A stretch of DNA of 64,000 bases from Tetrahymena elliotti 4EA (GCA_000231825.2 JH720297.1:714867-778866); one strand, 5' to 3'; counted from the stretch's first letter, positions 24,971 through 38,053 are shown. The notes: generated by a model from the sequence alone, not told the origin. Translations and numbers: made by a program.

Positions 24971-27900
24971 TCAAATGTATGTTAGAATTCTCTTAGAGCT
25001 ATTTAATTTTTAAAATTTATTTTCTTAATCTTGCTCATTATTATTAATTTATGTATTCTAGTAAAAGAAAATAGTTCCACTAAGCAAATTGCTGTTTTTA
25101 CCTTTCGAAGAGTTTTATTGATTATTATTTAAATTAAGATTTGATGAGTTGATTATGTTCTATTTATATACAGGATAGTTCTCTAAATCTGTGAAAGAAG
25201 CATGAGATTAGTTTTGACTGTTAGTAATTTGAATTAATTTTTATTGAGTAAATTTTGATTCATTTTTACGATTGAAGTTTGGAATAAAAAGTTCTTTTTA
25301 CAATTGTTAAGAGATTTATGTATTTTTCATACCATTAGGTGATTAAAGGGGGGTTAGTTTTTCTTAGTTTAATTTATTTTACTTTGTCTAAGTATTAATA
25401 TAATTGTTGTTTACTTTAAGAGGGTTTTCAATTTGTTAAGAACTTTAATTAAATTTATTAAGCAAATTTGTTTAAGATTGATATGCCTTGTTTAGAGAAT
25501 AATAATTTTCATTTATGAAAACTTCCTTCAAGTTTTATTTTGGAGTTTTATACTATATTTATGCTTAATTATTATTTAGATTTTATTGGTTCTTAATGTT
25601 AAAGGGAGTACTAGACTATTTGGGTGATAGTATTCCATTACTTTAACCTATAATTATTGGAGAATCTAACCCATAATTGTTATTTTAAGAGAGTTAATCA
25701 ACACAAGAAAAACTTTAAGGTTAATCCTTGTTGTGAGCTTTGAGAACTCTTTAGCTGTTTATTTTTTTTAAGTTATTATTTTATTGATCCTTAATTGTAG
25801 GTAATTTTTTGTTTAAAGTCTTTTTCTAATAATTTTCTAAAATAATTTAATATTTTGACATTTAATTTGGATTTAAATCTTCTTAAATTTATTTTTCTTA
25901 TTCAATCGAATTCAAGGAACTCTTTCTTAAACTTAATATTTAGTTAAATTTTTATTGTGTTTAACCAGCTGCAGCAGCCTTAGATACACTCTCTCTTTTT
26001 TTTACAATAACATTTTTAGGAGCATTAATTTAAAAATCCTAGCTGTTAAGAGATGTCTTTGAATGAGATTTAGTCTTATTGTAGAAAGTTTTTCTTTCAT
26101 TTTAATTTATTGTTTTTTAGCTTTTCAGCAATTAAATTTGAGAAAGTCTTTCCTTTTATTCATTGGCCTTACTATTATTTTAAATTAAAAAAATTAAATA
26201 GATTAATATGTCTATTGCATTTTCTCTTTTTAAAAATTGGAAAGAACTTTTATGCTTTTTTGATAAAATTTCATTTCCTTGAATTTTTATTTAAATTATT
26301 TTCTATTCAATTTAAATATTTACATTTCCTCTACAGAATTTTTAAGCCATTAATGATGAGCCATTTCATTCATTGTTATTCTATTATTCACATCTACTTA
26401 TAGCATTTTAGTAATCAAATCTTATACAGATTTTGTCATTCTCTGCTTTGCTTCTGGAGGAATAGAGTAATTTCCTTTTAAAATATGGCTGAACACTTCT
26501 TCTTTTGTGCTTTATGGGAATGGAGATTTTCCTACAATCATCCAAAATAAAATGCATCCCATAGCCCAGATATCTATAGAAGGATGTGCAGGTGCTTTCG
26601 AAGAAAGAACTTCTGGTGCAAAATATCTAGCCGAGCCTGCTTAAGTGTAATCAATGTTAATAAGACTCTATTAAGCAGATATACCAAAATCAACAACTTT
26701 AATGACATCATAGTTTTTATTTGTAAACATAATATTTTCTAATTTTAAATCCCTGTGAATAATCTTTTCTCTGTGGCAATACTAAATTGCATTGAATAAT
26801 TACAAGAATATTTTTCTAGCGATTTCTTCATTGATATACTATAATTAACAAAAAAAGATTACTTTTAAATTATTAAAATTAAAAAAGAAATTTGAAATAT
26901 TTTTCTTTCATGAATAGAAAGAAAATCAATCCTTGAAATTTGTTTCAATACTTTCATAAAACTTAATTATAAAATTTATTGATGTAAAAATTGAGATATA
27001 GATTTATATTAAATTAATTAATCACAATAAAATTCTTACCTAACCTGGTTATTTATCCAGATATTCTCTTAAATCCCCACCTTCTAAGTATTCCAAAACA
27101 ATTGCTAACTTCATTTCGCTCTTCAAAGTGTAGCAATTCAATACTTTTATGATGTTTTTATTATTTAAATTCTTAAGAAGTCCTATCTCTTTAAACATCA
27201 TTTCGATATCCTTAGCAGACCCTTTATTTAAAATAAATAATAGTATTATTAATCAAATCTAATCAATTTTTTATTTCTTTTTAAAAATATCAAATTTTTC
27301 CATTCAAATAATTTGCTTTAAAATTATTCTATCTCATATTAAATTTACTATTAAAAAAAAATAAAAAATTATAGCTGTTAATTTTGAAATTAAGAGTAAT
27401 TAAACATTATATTGTTTTCAACAGTTTGTTGATGAAATTTTTATAAAGTTATTTTCAAAGAAATTAGTTTTATTACTTATGTTTGACCCATTTATCATTT
27501 TAATTGCAATTCTTTCTTTTGTAATGCGATGCTTTGCTTCATATACAGATCCAAATCCACCTTTTCCTACTTTTTATAACATCTTATACATAGCGAGGTT
27601 ATTTGAATCATCAAAATCTTCTTTGTTTGGAGATATGTAAAGTATTTCATTTTATTTAAGATATTTAAGATCTTCCTCAAAAAGTTCAACTCCTTCGCTT
27701 CTGAAAATTCTAATATTGCTTTCATCATTGTGATTATATTTAATATTTAGAGCCTAGCAACTTATCTTAATAATTTCATTCAATCTAGGTACTCCAGCAA
27801 TACTTTAGCTGCTTATAATTGTGGGATTACCATTCAAAACGAACTTGATTTTCTTCTAGAGAATTTAAAAATATTTGGTTAAAAAGTTAAATTATTTACT

Positions 27901-28117
27901 TAAAAAATAATTCTTAGACTGAATTTATATTTTTTTTGAGATTATGCCTTAATCTCAATAAGATTATTTTTTGGTAGAAGTATTTTAAATCATAAAATAT
28001 AACCACATATTATTTATATTCGTTATAAATATCAAACTAAATCATTAAAAATAGTTAAAATTTAATAAGTTTTACTCTTTTATCAAAAGCTATTTCATGA
28101 TGATCACCGAAATCCAT
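24971..28117 (-). CDS. Ser/Thr protein kinase with doublecortin-like N-terminal domain
   Basis: 772 aa, exons 28117-28076, 27855-27477, 27221-27040, 26838-26324, 26171-24971, in phase. Residues 15-100 form a small domain beginning KKIKFVLNGNP and containing NIRIFRSEGVELFEEDLKYL, resembling a doublecortin/ubiquitin-like fold. The kinase domain spans about 103-365: GKGGFGSVYEAK, AIKMI, HRDLKLEN (near 26750), DFGISAQQ, and APEVLSSKAP with DIWAMGCILFWM. All catalytic residues are present, so activity is expected; the CAMK/SNF1-like style of the activation segment is an inference. A ~400-residue Asn/Gln/Ser-rich tail follows. The domain order recalls doublecortin-like kinases, which bind microtubules, but the tail differs and the N-terminal call is tentative. 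The last intron was chosen over read-through because read-through reaches a TGA. Confidence 0.85.
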
Positions 28118-29657
28118 TTGTATTTAGTTATATTTGCTAATATATTAATTAATTTATTTGTTAATTAGATTCGTTAAGTATTATCAGATATCTATTTACT
28201 AGATTATTGTTTTTGAAAGTATCAATTATACAAACTATTTAATTAATTAATATTCTTCAAATTATTTTACTATACTTCAAATAAATCATTTAATCCACTG
28301 AAATAGACCTTTAGAGTGTTTTAATATTCTTATAGAATTTCTATAAAAATTGCACACTATCATCATCATCATCATCCAATATTTTTCAATTTTTTAAGTA
28401 ACTTAAATTAATTAAACAATATTTTTAGTATCAAAAAGTTAAAATTTAATATCAATTTTTATTCAAAATAATTATTTAGATAATGATTTTGTATTTATGA
28501 AAATGTTCAGATAATATAAACTCAAAAATATTTATGAGTATTTTTAACAAATAATAAAATAGAAAATAAAATTACTCAATTTTAAACAAAAATAAATGAA
28601 AAAAAAACTTCAAGAAAGAAATAATTAAAAAAATATTATTTTTTTTCTGAGTTTATTACCAATTTCAATAACGAATAACTTTTTATTTTTTTTCTTTTTG
28701 AAATTATTTAGGAAATTTGAAGACTATTTTAAATTTATATTATTAGGATAATTATTAAAAAAATAAAGCTTTGATATTCTATTTATTAAGTTAATCTATC
28801 ATAAAAATGTGAATAAGTTTATAATATTAATAAAAGAGAAATGTTCATACACAATTTCATTCATTAAAATTATGTTTATTTAAGTAAATCTATTGAAAAT
28901 TTTATGGATAAAGTTAAGATTGTTTCTAATGACTATTTTTATTTATTTTTTATTAATATTGAAGCAATATTTTATCAAAAATATTTATATTTATTAAAAT
29001 ATCTATTAGGATTAAGCCCTTATTTGTCATAATAAAATTGCTCTTCAGATTCAAACTTAAGAAAAATATTTGGTATTCTTTGATTTTCTTTTTAAATTTT
29101 AATTTTTCTAATTTTTTCGAGTTCTACTTATCTTTGATATTTTGATATTGACTAACCTTAAAATTATTCAAAAAATTATATCTTGAATTGATTTTAAAAA
29201 TAAGAATACTATTTCTGAAATTTACATAAATTTTACTAATTTTTTATGAGTCTATTTAAATTGAGATGTAATTTTAATTTGAGTAAATATTCCTTATATA
29301 ATAATTATTTTTATAATTTATCTTAACCATTGTCATTAATATATATTTAATTTAATGTCTAAAAACATGGTAAAAATCAAAATTATTATTTTATGTAATA
29401 GGATTATTGATTCAGTTATTGAAGAAAAAAAATCAAAAAATTGGCTTGATTCGTAAGTGCTAATGATTGAAGAATTGAAAATTATCAATTTATTTGTTTG
29501 TTTTTATTTAAGATAGAATTTACATTAGTTTTACATAAATAATGTTACTTTCTAAAAATTTTAGATATAGTATAAAAACATTGTAAAAAATATAACCCAA
29601 CTAAATCAGAAAAATCAGTTTAAGATGTAAAAAATTAATTAAAATTGTGAGATTTAT
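28118..29657. other. 1.5-kb AT-rich spacer
   Basis: Upstream of the kinase, downstream of the histidine-phosphatase gene. Contains an ATC microsatellite; no supported gene. Confidence 0.5.
28358..28373. repeat. (ATC)5 microsatellite
   Basis: Five perfect trinucleotide copies in the spacer upstream of the kinase gene. Confidence 0.85.
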
Positions 29658-30587
29658 TCAATCAAAACTATAAGGAAGAATTTGTACATTTTATAAGATG
29701 GCTCCTTCTTAAACTGACCCATCTTCTTCAATTTTAGATGCCATCATGCACTTCATTATATATCCATGGGAAACAATTCCTACTTTAAAATCTGGATCAT
29801 ATTATCTACTTTCTATTAGTTTGGTTTTGATATGCTCATAATAGCTTTTAAGAATTTATTATGCCTTTTTAGATTTTTTGTAGAGCATTTCCCATGTTTC
29901 AATAAGATAGTTTTTCGTTTGTTTTATTTCATTTAGGATTACTTTATAATAGGGTTCTCTGTATCCACATTCTCCATTTTTCTATAATTTTTCTAATATA
30001 TTTTTTACTATTTCATCATTTTCTAGTACTTTAATCTACCATGATTCTCCGAGCTCACTAACTCTAGAGTAATCAAGATGAATTTGGTATTTAGATGCAA
30101 GGACTTCCATTTCATTTCTAGTTTGAGAGAGGGTAAATGCTGAGAAACAGCCACTAGAGCATAGACACTCAGCTAACTATGGTAAGAGAATAAATTTGAT
30201 ATTCTATTTATCAGGGTGAGTTCCAAACAAATAAATACAAGTTTAGATAGCTCTACGGAGAGGAGATATAAAAACAGTATGGAACTTAAATTTGTTGATA
30301 GTTTTTTATTGTTATACACATTAATTTATGCCTATTTCATGAAGACTTGAGTCTATATATTTTTCATTTGTGAACATATCTTCTAATCCCTCTGTTTAGC
30401 TATATGACCAATTTGAATTTCTATAAGATATTTCTTTTTCTTAAAAATTCTACATACTGAACCCATGTCTTATCAAAACAAAAGGTTTATCAGAATAATC
30501 CTACTCAGTGTCCAATTAAGTCACTTCAAGAGGAATTTAGTATTTTTCAGAATAGTATTTTGAATCTTCGCTGAGGTGGAAATCCAT
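29658..30587 (-). CDS. Histidine phosphatase (phosphoglycerate-mutase-like) superfamily protein
   Basis: 309 aa in one uninterrupted exon. The catalytic RHG motif is in VLIRHGFSMQN at about residue 35; a second conserved arginine lies in SPLRRAIQTC (about residue 100); the second catalytic histidine is in GIVSHGY near residue 275. These three motifs define the superfamily, whose members transfer or remove phosphate through a phosphohistidine. The insert between SPLRRA and the second histidine is longer than in small phosphatases, and nothing in it names a substrate. No signal peptide or membrane segment. The start is the first ATG of the open frame; TATA-like and GTTT repeats lie upstream. 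Confidence 0.83.
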
Positions 30588-32079
30588 TTTATTAATTGCG
30601 ATAATAATTTTATGATAAAAGTGATATTTTGTTTGTTTGTTTATCAATTTTAAACAATTGTTTGTTTTATAAATTAAATAAATAAATAAGTATATGTATG
30701 CATATATGTATGAATTTAGCCAATTTATTAGCAATATAAATAAGCAAGCTTCTGTAAAAATTAATTTTGTTTTCAGATATGATAGATAGATAGATATCAT
30801 CTAATTAACTTTAACTTTTATATTACTGATTTTTTTAATTATTGATAACATTTAAATATAAATTAGTAAAATCAGTGAACAACTCTTTTTAAATATTCGA
30901 TGCGTCATTTTTTACATAATTTAATATAATTGAATCATCTTGGTGATTGGATAATTAATCAAGCTATCATATAATCAAATCAGACTAGTACTCAATGAAG
31001 TATAAAAGAAAAACAAAATCTTTACTCAAAATATTTCCAAATCAAAAATCTGATGTTTGGTCATCTTTTTTAACAATAATCAATGTAAAATAAATACTCT
31101 CCACATTGAATTCTCTTAATTTTATTAAGGCTTTTTCCAACTTTTGATTATTGAATTTAATTTAAATTTTCTCTTGAAAAGCTCAAACATTTAAAAATCT
31201 TGAGTAAAAAAAGAGGAAATCTATTAAAAAAATATTTAAATTAGGAGTAAGATATTTTTTATCTTCTATTTTGGATAAAACAAAGTCTGAATCAAATTTT
31301 ATTTATCAAAAGTGTAATTAAAAATTCAATAAATGAATTTTTTTATATTTGGAAAAGGCTAAAAAAATAAAACTTTAACTCTCTTGCTAATATTCTAACC
31401 TTTTATGTTGGTTGATAAAGATGTTTACTTAATATTCAAATTAGAGTGAATAGATTCTTAATTTTACTAATGTTAATTAATTTTTAAACATTTTAAAGTG
31501 TAATCGATAACTTTTGGTGGAGATAAAAATCAACTAACCAAATACAAATCAATCATTTTCATTTTTTTAACAAATAATGCTTTTGTCAAAAAAATGCTTT
31601 CATCTCAATTTTTCTTTTCATCATTATTATTTTATGTAAGTATTATTAAAATTTTAGAAGAACAAGAGAATAAATTAATTAATTAATTAATAAATTGGGA
31701 GTTGAAGTGTAACCAAAATATTTGTAAATGAGAAATTTCTAAACAAGTAAAAATGTATTAAAAATATATTTGTAATTAAATAAATATTTAGAATACATTT
31801 ATAATAAAAGATAAAATCAGCTATTTTACACATTTGTTAGATGTTTTAGCAAGTAAGTGATTCATATGATGGATATTTACATTAGAATATATTATATTTA
31901 AAGATTTACAAAATAATAATAAATTAATTGGAAATTTGGGAAATGGTTTTCTATATAATTTGTTTTTGTTTATTTTTTTATTTGTTTAATTAATCTAAGT
32001 GTGCTTGCTTGCTTTCTTTCTTTCTTAATTATTTATTTATCTATCTATTTTTGGACGATTTAATTAATAGCTCCTACTT
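30588..32079. other. 1.5-kb AT-rich spacer
   Basis: Holds several short tandem repeats: GTTT-type near 30630, TTAA-type at 31672-31690, and TGCT/TTTC-type at 32002-32026. No supported gene. Confidence 0.5.
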
Positions 32080-34069
32080 TCATTAAGTCTTATTTTAGTA
32101 TATGTCAAATTATTTGAACGAGTCGTGATACTAGATATCTGAAGCTTAACTTTTAGATCTCAAATCATAAGCAGATTCATTTAGTCCATAAGGTACTTAG
32201 ACTTAATAACTAGTTATATTTTTATTTTCATCTAAAGAGAACACTTCTATATATTTCATTTATCTCACTCCACTAATATGAATCTTACTTTCTATCTCTT
32301 GCTCTAGTATATTTCTTAAATTTTATTTTAAATCATAATCTAGCCAGTTATTCAGCTAAATTCTTTGTTCTTTAGTCTAAGTATTATTCCCATTACAAAT
32401 GCTCTAATTCTAAAGATTATAATCGAATTTGAATGCATCAGTTTTTTTTAATTAGGCTATTTTTGCTCCATCTATCTGGCTCTATATATTTGAAAGAGCA
32501 TCATTCTCTACAGGACTATATTCAACACCTACATTAGATTATAATATAAATTTGTTAATAAAGAACTATTTTACAAACAAGTATTTCATTGAAAATAGAA
32601 ATTGCTCACACTTATTTAAAGTAGAAAAATTTAGGACTTTCTCTCCCAATTTTTAAATTAAAATCCTAATGATAAAAATCTTATCTCCTGTTTCCTCAAG
32701 ATAATTTGCTTATGCTAAAAAGTAATAAAATATGCACTAATTTAACTACAAATGCAATTAAAAAATTGATTTGAGTTGTTACCACAAATTTTTCAAAAAA
32801 GAAGTAAATAGAGTATTTAAAAAATTTAATTAACTTATTGAAAAAGGAAGGAATAAATAATTTTTTTGCTGATTAAAAGCTCTATCAAAAATGCATAAAT
32901 GTATTAGTTAAAAAAAATAGTAAATTGAGAGTAAATTTAAAGCAAATTATTTGATGGTTGGTAAAAAAAATAAGTAGTATTATCAAAAATTAAAGAAATT
33001 AGAAAAAGATATTCAATAAATAAATAAGTGAGTGAGTGTTTTTTAGTCTATATAAGAATTAATTTAGTAGACTGATTGATGAGTGAAAATTAAAAAAATT
33101 GATGATAAGATACTGAAATAATTTTTATTTTTGATCTTTCAAATAAATATTACCAATCACATATGAAGTGGGGTCTCCTTAACCGAAGTAATAACTAATT
33201 ATCATGGCATTTTTTATAGGTAAATGTTTTTCGCACTTATTGAGAAATTCTTTAAGAGCTTCAGAAGGCTTGTTTCCTTTGTATTCAGTATATAGAATAG
33301 ACTTTTTTCCAATAATTGACTCATTAAAGTTATTTTCAAACTATTTAATTGGAATGAGTACTTAATTACTATTGTCTACTTCGTTTTATTACGAACCTTC
33401 TATATATGAGAAAAGAGAATTTTATTTTGATATTAAATCAATTTCTTCAAAAGATGATATTTAGCCTTATGATTATTTTGGTGAAGAGGATCTTTTGACT
33501 TTTTGAGGACTCGTTTCTTTTCTTGTTTAGCAGGGAGAAATTATTTGTCTTTTAAACTCCTCAATTTGCTTCTCCTCATTTTTCTTCTTATAGCTATGCA
33601 AAAAGTTCATGTAAATATTTTACAAACCAGTTGATTTTATTGTTTGCTAGACTAAGTTTTCTGTTTGTCTGTTTTATTGTTTATGTTCATCTTCTCCTCC
33701 TTCTTTTTAATCATCATATTTGCTATTAATTTCTTCTTAAACGCTTCCATTTACTTCATTATTTCTTTTTAAGAATAAATTCATTTAATTCGACCTAAAC
33801 TACAAAAATGTCTTCGAAATTATTTCTCTTGTTTTTTAGAAATAAGGCTTCTTATGATGATCTGAAAAGTTATTAGCTTCCATTTATTTACTAAAAAGCT
33901 AACTTTGTAAGAAGTAAACATCTTCTCCTTCACTCCATTCTTGAGGCGAGAGAATATTTTCTTACACTTATTCATTGATTTCATCTACCTTCTTTTTAGC
34001 TTATCTCTTTTTATATGCTTAGAAGGATAAAAAACCTACAGATGTACCTCCAAGAAGATAACCAAGCAT
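32080..34069 (-). CDS. TEX264-like (GyrI-like domain) membrane-anchored protein A
   Basis: 454 aa, exons 34069-33154 and 32528-32080, joined across a 625-bp intron that restores YVIG-VEYSPVEND. The N-terminal hydrophobic anchor is MLGYLLGGTSVGFLSFQAY. An unusually long charged, Gln/Lys/Glu-rich insert (residues ~25-255) separates it from the domain. The GyrI-like domain begins around SILYTEYKGNKPSEALKEFL, followed by a YYFGQGDPTSY segment where relatives have YYDNP, and ends with KYIEVFSLDENK and VQVPYGLNESAY. TEX264 in animals is an ER-anchored protein with this domain that acts as an ER-phagy receptor; a similar job here is inference. First and longest of three neighbouring paralogues on the same strand. 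The intron contains a GTGA repeat near 33030. Confidence 0.6.
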
Positions 34070-35769
34070 GTACTTACTAATAAATTTATATGCCTTATAT
34101 GTACTGTTACTAAAATTTTTAAAAATACTAATCAGAAATCAGAAAATTCTTATACTTTCTCTTAATTTTTACTAAAATCAAAAAATTATTTATTTAGTTA
34201 TTTTTTTAATTTGTGATTATTTTTCTATCAAAACTAGTAAACAAGCAACAAAAATATTTAATGTTAATTTCACAACATTTGGTCTTTCTAAACAAAAAAT
34301 CCATCAATAATTCCTCATTACTAGTTAAATCATGTATTAATCTACTCTATAATAATAATGCTACTCACTAAATTTTGGAACTCTCTTTATAATCTCCGAA
34401 GTTAAAAATTTTTCTAGTAAAATCTAAATCTATATCAAAAAGTGTTTTTTATGATAAATCATCTAACTATATCCTTAAAATTATTAAAGTTACTCCATCA
34501 GTCTTTTTAATTCATAAATTGTTTTATTAAAATTGAAAAAATAATTGATATAATAAGGTTTCTTTCATGCAGTATCAATTGATTGTTAAGTCTCTTAAAG
34601 AATAAAAAATTTTGCTAGACTTTCTTATTTTACAAGTTTCTTTTAAAATTTATGATTTATTGTAAAGTAGAGATTTTTTACTGGAATTTTTAGAAGGTTT
34701 TTCTGCAATTGAAATTATTTTTATTATTTAACAATCTCACATTTAGATAAATTTTTGATCTTTAGTTAAAATTATGTTTGCTGATAAAGCTATTTTAAGA
34801 ATTTTCCAACAAAATGATGGACATTTTTACAATTTAATCAAAATGAATGAAAAATAATGATTAAAACAAACAATATTGCTTTTATTTAGGTTAAGAAAAG
34901 TTCTAACGTATTCCCTTTCTTTGAAATTTATCATGATAAAGTTAGTATTAGAAAGCACAAAGAAATTTTTTTAAAGTTATGTTATCTATCATTTTAAATG
35001 CAGTTTAATTAGAAAAAATAAAATGAAGCAGCTTTTTTTTGTTTATGTTCTGCTCTCAAACAAAACTCTAATTAATTTTGTAGTTTTAATTTACTGGAGA
35101 TAAGTATATTACCAGAATAACATTTTTAAAATATAAAGATTAAATGCTGATGAGTTAGGCTGAATTTTTTATAATTAAATAAATTAACTGTAGATAGTTA
35201 GTTACGTTGTTTTATTTTAAATAAATTAGTGATATTGAATCAGTTTAATTTTTTAAAATTTAGTGTTGTTTTAATATTATATTTTATTAAATCAAATGAA
35301 AAGTAATACAGTAATTTCTAGTGTAAATAAATAGTAGTAACTTAAAAATAATTATTCAAACGATTTACAATTTTTTGCTATATTGTTTGTAAATCATTTA
35401 TACATTTTTAATAAAACTTATTCTAATATCACATGATTACTTGATTGATTTCTCTCTTAAAATATTTTGCAAATTACAAGTATGTATTGACAATTATGGA
35501 CGGTTTTGATAGTAAATATTTGGGATACTCCTTAAACATTTTATTAATATTTTAAATATGTATTATTTAATATATGAATCTAATTCTCAATATAAAAAAT
35601 CATTCTGAAACTCTCTGCCATATATTTTATTTTTTATGATTAAACTTAGTTTGTAGCGATTTACTTAGCTTGTGTTCAGATAAGATACTAAAATTTGTAA
35701 TAAATATTATGTTTAGTAAGTAAAAAAAAGCAATTTCATTAAAAGAGGAACTTCACTTCCATGAAAGGT
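34070..35769. other. 1.7-kb AT-rich spacer inside the TEX264-like array
   Basis: Separates paralogues A and B. No coding-like segment resembling a further copy was found. Confidence 0.45.
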
Positions 35770-36648
35770 TCATTTTTATTTGGATTTATTCTATTCATTT
35801 GATTTCTTTTGTTCTTATTATTATTCTTATTGTTGTTGTTGTTGTTGTTATTGTTATTGCTAATTTGTCTTAGCTTGTTAAAAGCCTTTTTTGTTTAATT
35901 CTTAATATATTTCCCCACCTTCTCCAAAGGGATAAGAAATAGATGTTTGTAATAGTTTTTTATTTGTGCCTATGGTAACTGATTTGAGATATTGATCTTG
36001 ATTTATTCCTTAAAATTTAGACTAGTTTTCTTTAACAAAATTTGCAATAGAACTGTGTACATTGAAAGTCATTTGCATAGCAACCAATAAGAAACTCTTT
36101 TTATCATAATTGAGAGATACTTCAACTGCAGGATGAGAAGGAATATCAACTACTTTAAGCCTTTCATGATATTATTTAAGTGTATTCATATTATCCATTG
36201 TTTCTTCAATACCTATTCATAATTGTATGAAAAAAGTGAGAAATTAAAAATTAATTAATAAAGTGATTTGAGTCAATTAATTTTAAGCAATTCTGCTTTA
36301 ACTTTAACTTTAAAAAAGACTTTTTTACTAGTTAGTTAAAAAGTATTATAGAAAAAATTAAATATAATTACCTATCAAATAATTTTGAAGACCACTCTAT
36401 TCGTCTTTGCCACCAAGCTGGACTTTATGGAATGTGCCAAATATATTTTTTTACTTCATTTCTTCTATAAATTTTGAAACTTCAATTTCAGATTTGTAAT
36501 ATGTCTATGATGTCTCAAAATACAGAAATCTTTTTGCAGGAACCTTTACTTCTAAAATATCTCCTTTTCCTGAATAAGGTCCTAATTTTAATTGGTAGCC
36601 AAAGTAAAGTCCACCGCTAATTACTATACTCGATAAAAATGCTTTCAT
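35770..36648 (-). CDS. TEX264-like (GyrI-like domain) membrane-anchored protein B, poly-Gln tail
   Basis: 239 aa, exons 36648-36372 and 36212-35770, one 159-bp intron in phase. N-terminal anchor MKAFLSSIVISGGLYFGYQL. The domain starts at KRFLYFETSQTYYKSEIEV, corresponding to the YFEYEGTYSDF start in paralogue C, and ends with SVTIGTNKKLLQTSISYPFG, corresponding to the closing VPYG of A and C. The C-terminus is a Gln run of about 13 residues, encoded by mixed CAA and TAA codons, then Glu/Lys/Gln/Asn. The tyrosine-Asp-Pro segment of paralogue C is not conserved, so the ligand or partner site may have changed. Predicted type I or signal-anchored endomembrane protein with the domain on the cytosolic side if it follows TEX264. 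Confidence 0.6.
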
Positions 36649-37279
36649 TTGCTTAAAATATTAAATTTCTTTTAAGAGTTTTAAAAAATATGTGTTTGTT
36701 TTCTAAATATTTTAATAGATATTATTAATATTTGCAAAAATATCTTAATAAGAAACTTCAAAAATCTTCTAAATCAATATTTCTTCCAATAATAAATAAG
36801 TAAATATCTATCTTCCAAGCAAAGAATCTGATGACTTAAAAATGGAAATTAGTTATCTTTGGAATAATTAACTCAATATTTTATCTGATTGATGATCAAA
36901 ATATTTTCTTCTAAATCAATTAATAACCTTTGTAGAAGTTTTGGACATTTTCATAAAGATAAGCGACTTGTTAATTTTTGAAGGAATGTTTGTAATTATC
37001 AGACTAACTTGATTTTTTATGAAAAAAAAAACAATTATTTATCATTATGTAAAAATAGATGAAATTCTAATTCACAATAAACATATTTACAAAAATAAAA
37101 TATTTTGCATAAAAATAGATTAAAAACAATATTTTTTTTATCTCATTTTATTTCACAAAAATAAATTAGTTAGTCTGAATACAATTTCTAAAGAAATTTA
37201 AAAATCCAAAATCAATATATTAGTATTTAATGAATATTAAACGCTTGGAAATCTTAAAATAGAAGAAAATATGTTTGCT
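36649..37279. other. AT-rich spacer inside the TEX264-like array
   Basis: Separates paralogues B and C; promoter region of B. No feature recognised. Confidence 0.45.
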
Positions 37280-38053
37280 TCATTTAGAAGCATTTTATGG
37301 CAAAGGAGCATTGTTTTATGGTTAAGGAGCAATATTTTATGATTACGGAGCAAGCTTAGAATGCAAATTATATGATTTAGAGTCAGTTCCATAAGGGACA
37401 TTGAACTCTATTTCAACTGGGTTCTTACTTTCATCAAATTTATATATTTCTACTATTCTGTTTCTATCATCAAGCTTAAAATTCTTGTCTTACAAAGATT
37501 TTTGAGTAATATATTCTTAAATGTATGGATAAATTTTGAACTTCATGAGTAAAAATACAACTTTGAAATTCTTTTGCTTCATCTAAATGCTAGTATTTAT
37601 TGATTATGTTTCTTCTAAAGTAGCTACCTAGTAATCCTTTTTGTCTTTAATCAAAAGCTTTGCACCATTTTCATCATTAATATTTTCTAATTCCAAGCCT
37701 TAATTTTAAAAAATGTAGATATTTAACTCTTTTTAATATATTTATTAAATAGGAAATGCATATTAAATACCTATGACTTATCTCAGCTTATTCTAATCTT
37801 TTACTTGTTCTGGATTATCATAAACTATTCTAAATATATTTTTCACCTTCAAATATTATTAACTTTCCTTAATTAGCTTCATAAAAGGAGGGCTAAAATC
37901 TGAATAGGTTCCTTCATACTCAAAATAAATTATTTTTTTTTGGTTTAACTTCTTTTCTTCAATTACAGGCTTGTAGAAAGCTCCAGCATTATATGCGTAG
38001 TAAGATGCTACACCTAAACCTCCTCCTAAAATACTTCCTATTACTTATTTCAT
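37280..38053 (-). CDS. TEX264-like (GyrI-like domain) membrane-anchored protein C
   Basis: 257 aa in a single exon; the clearest family member of the three. Anchor with glycine-rich helix MKQVIGSILGGGLGVASYYA. Domain: KIIYFEYEGTYSDFSPPFMK, then FRIVYDNPEQVKDQNKLRQV, which corresponds to the YYDNP...K.R segment of animal TEX264, then IGIQYAF, and at the end RIVEIYKFDESKNPVEIEF followed by NVPYGTDSKSY. The C-terminus is a short tandem repeat of APxPQN type (about three copies, LAPQSQN, IAPQPQN, APLPQN). No classical C-terminal LC3-interacting motif was recognised by eye. Predicted to sit in an endomembrane by its N-terminal helix. Confidence 0.68.

Noticed and set aside
26110..26403. Open frame of 97 codons on the plus strand
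   Set aside because: Antisense to the kinase gene, covering its last intron and flanking exon ends; hydrophobic composition comes from reading A/T-rich complement.
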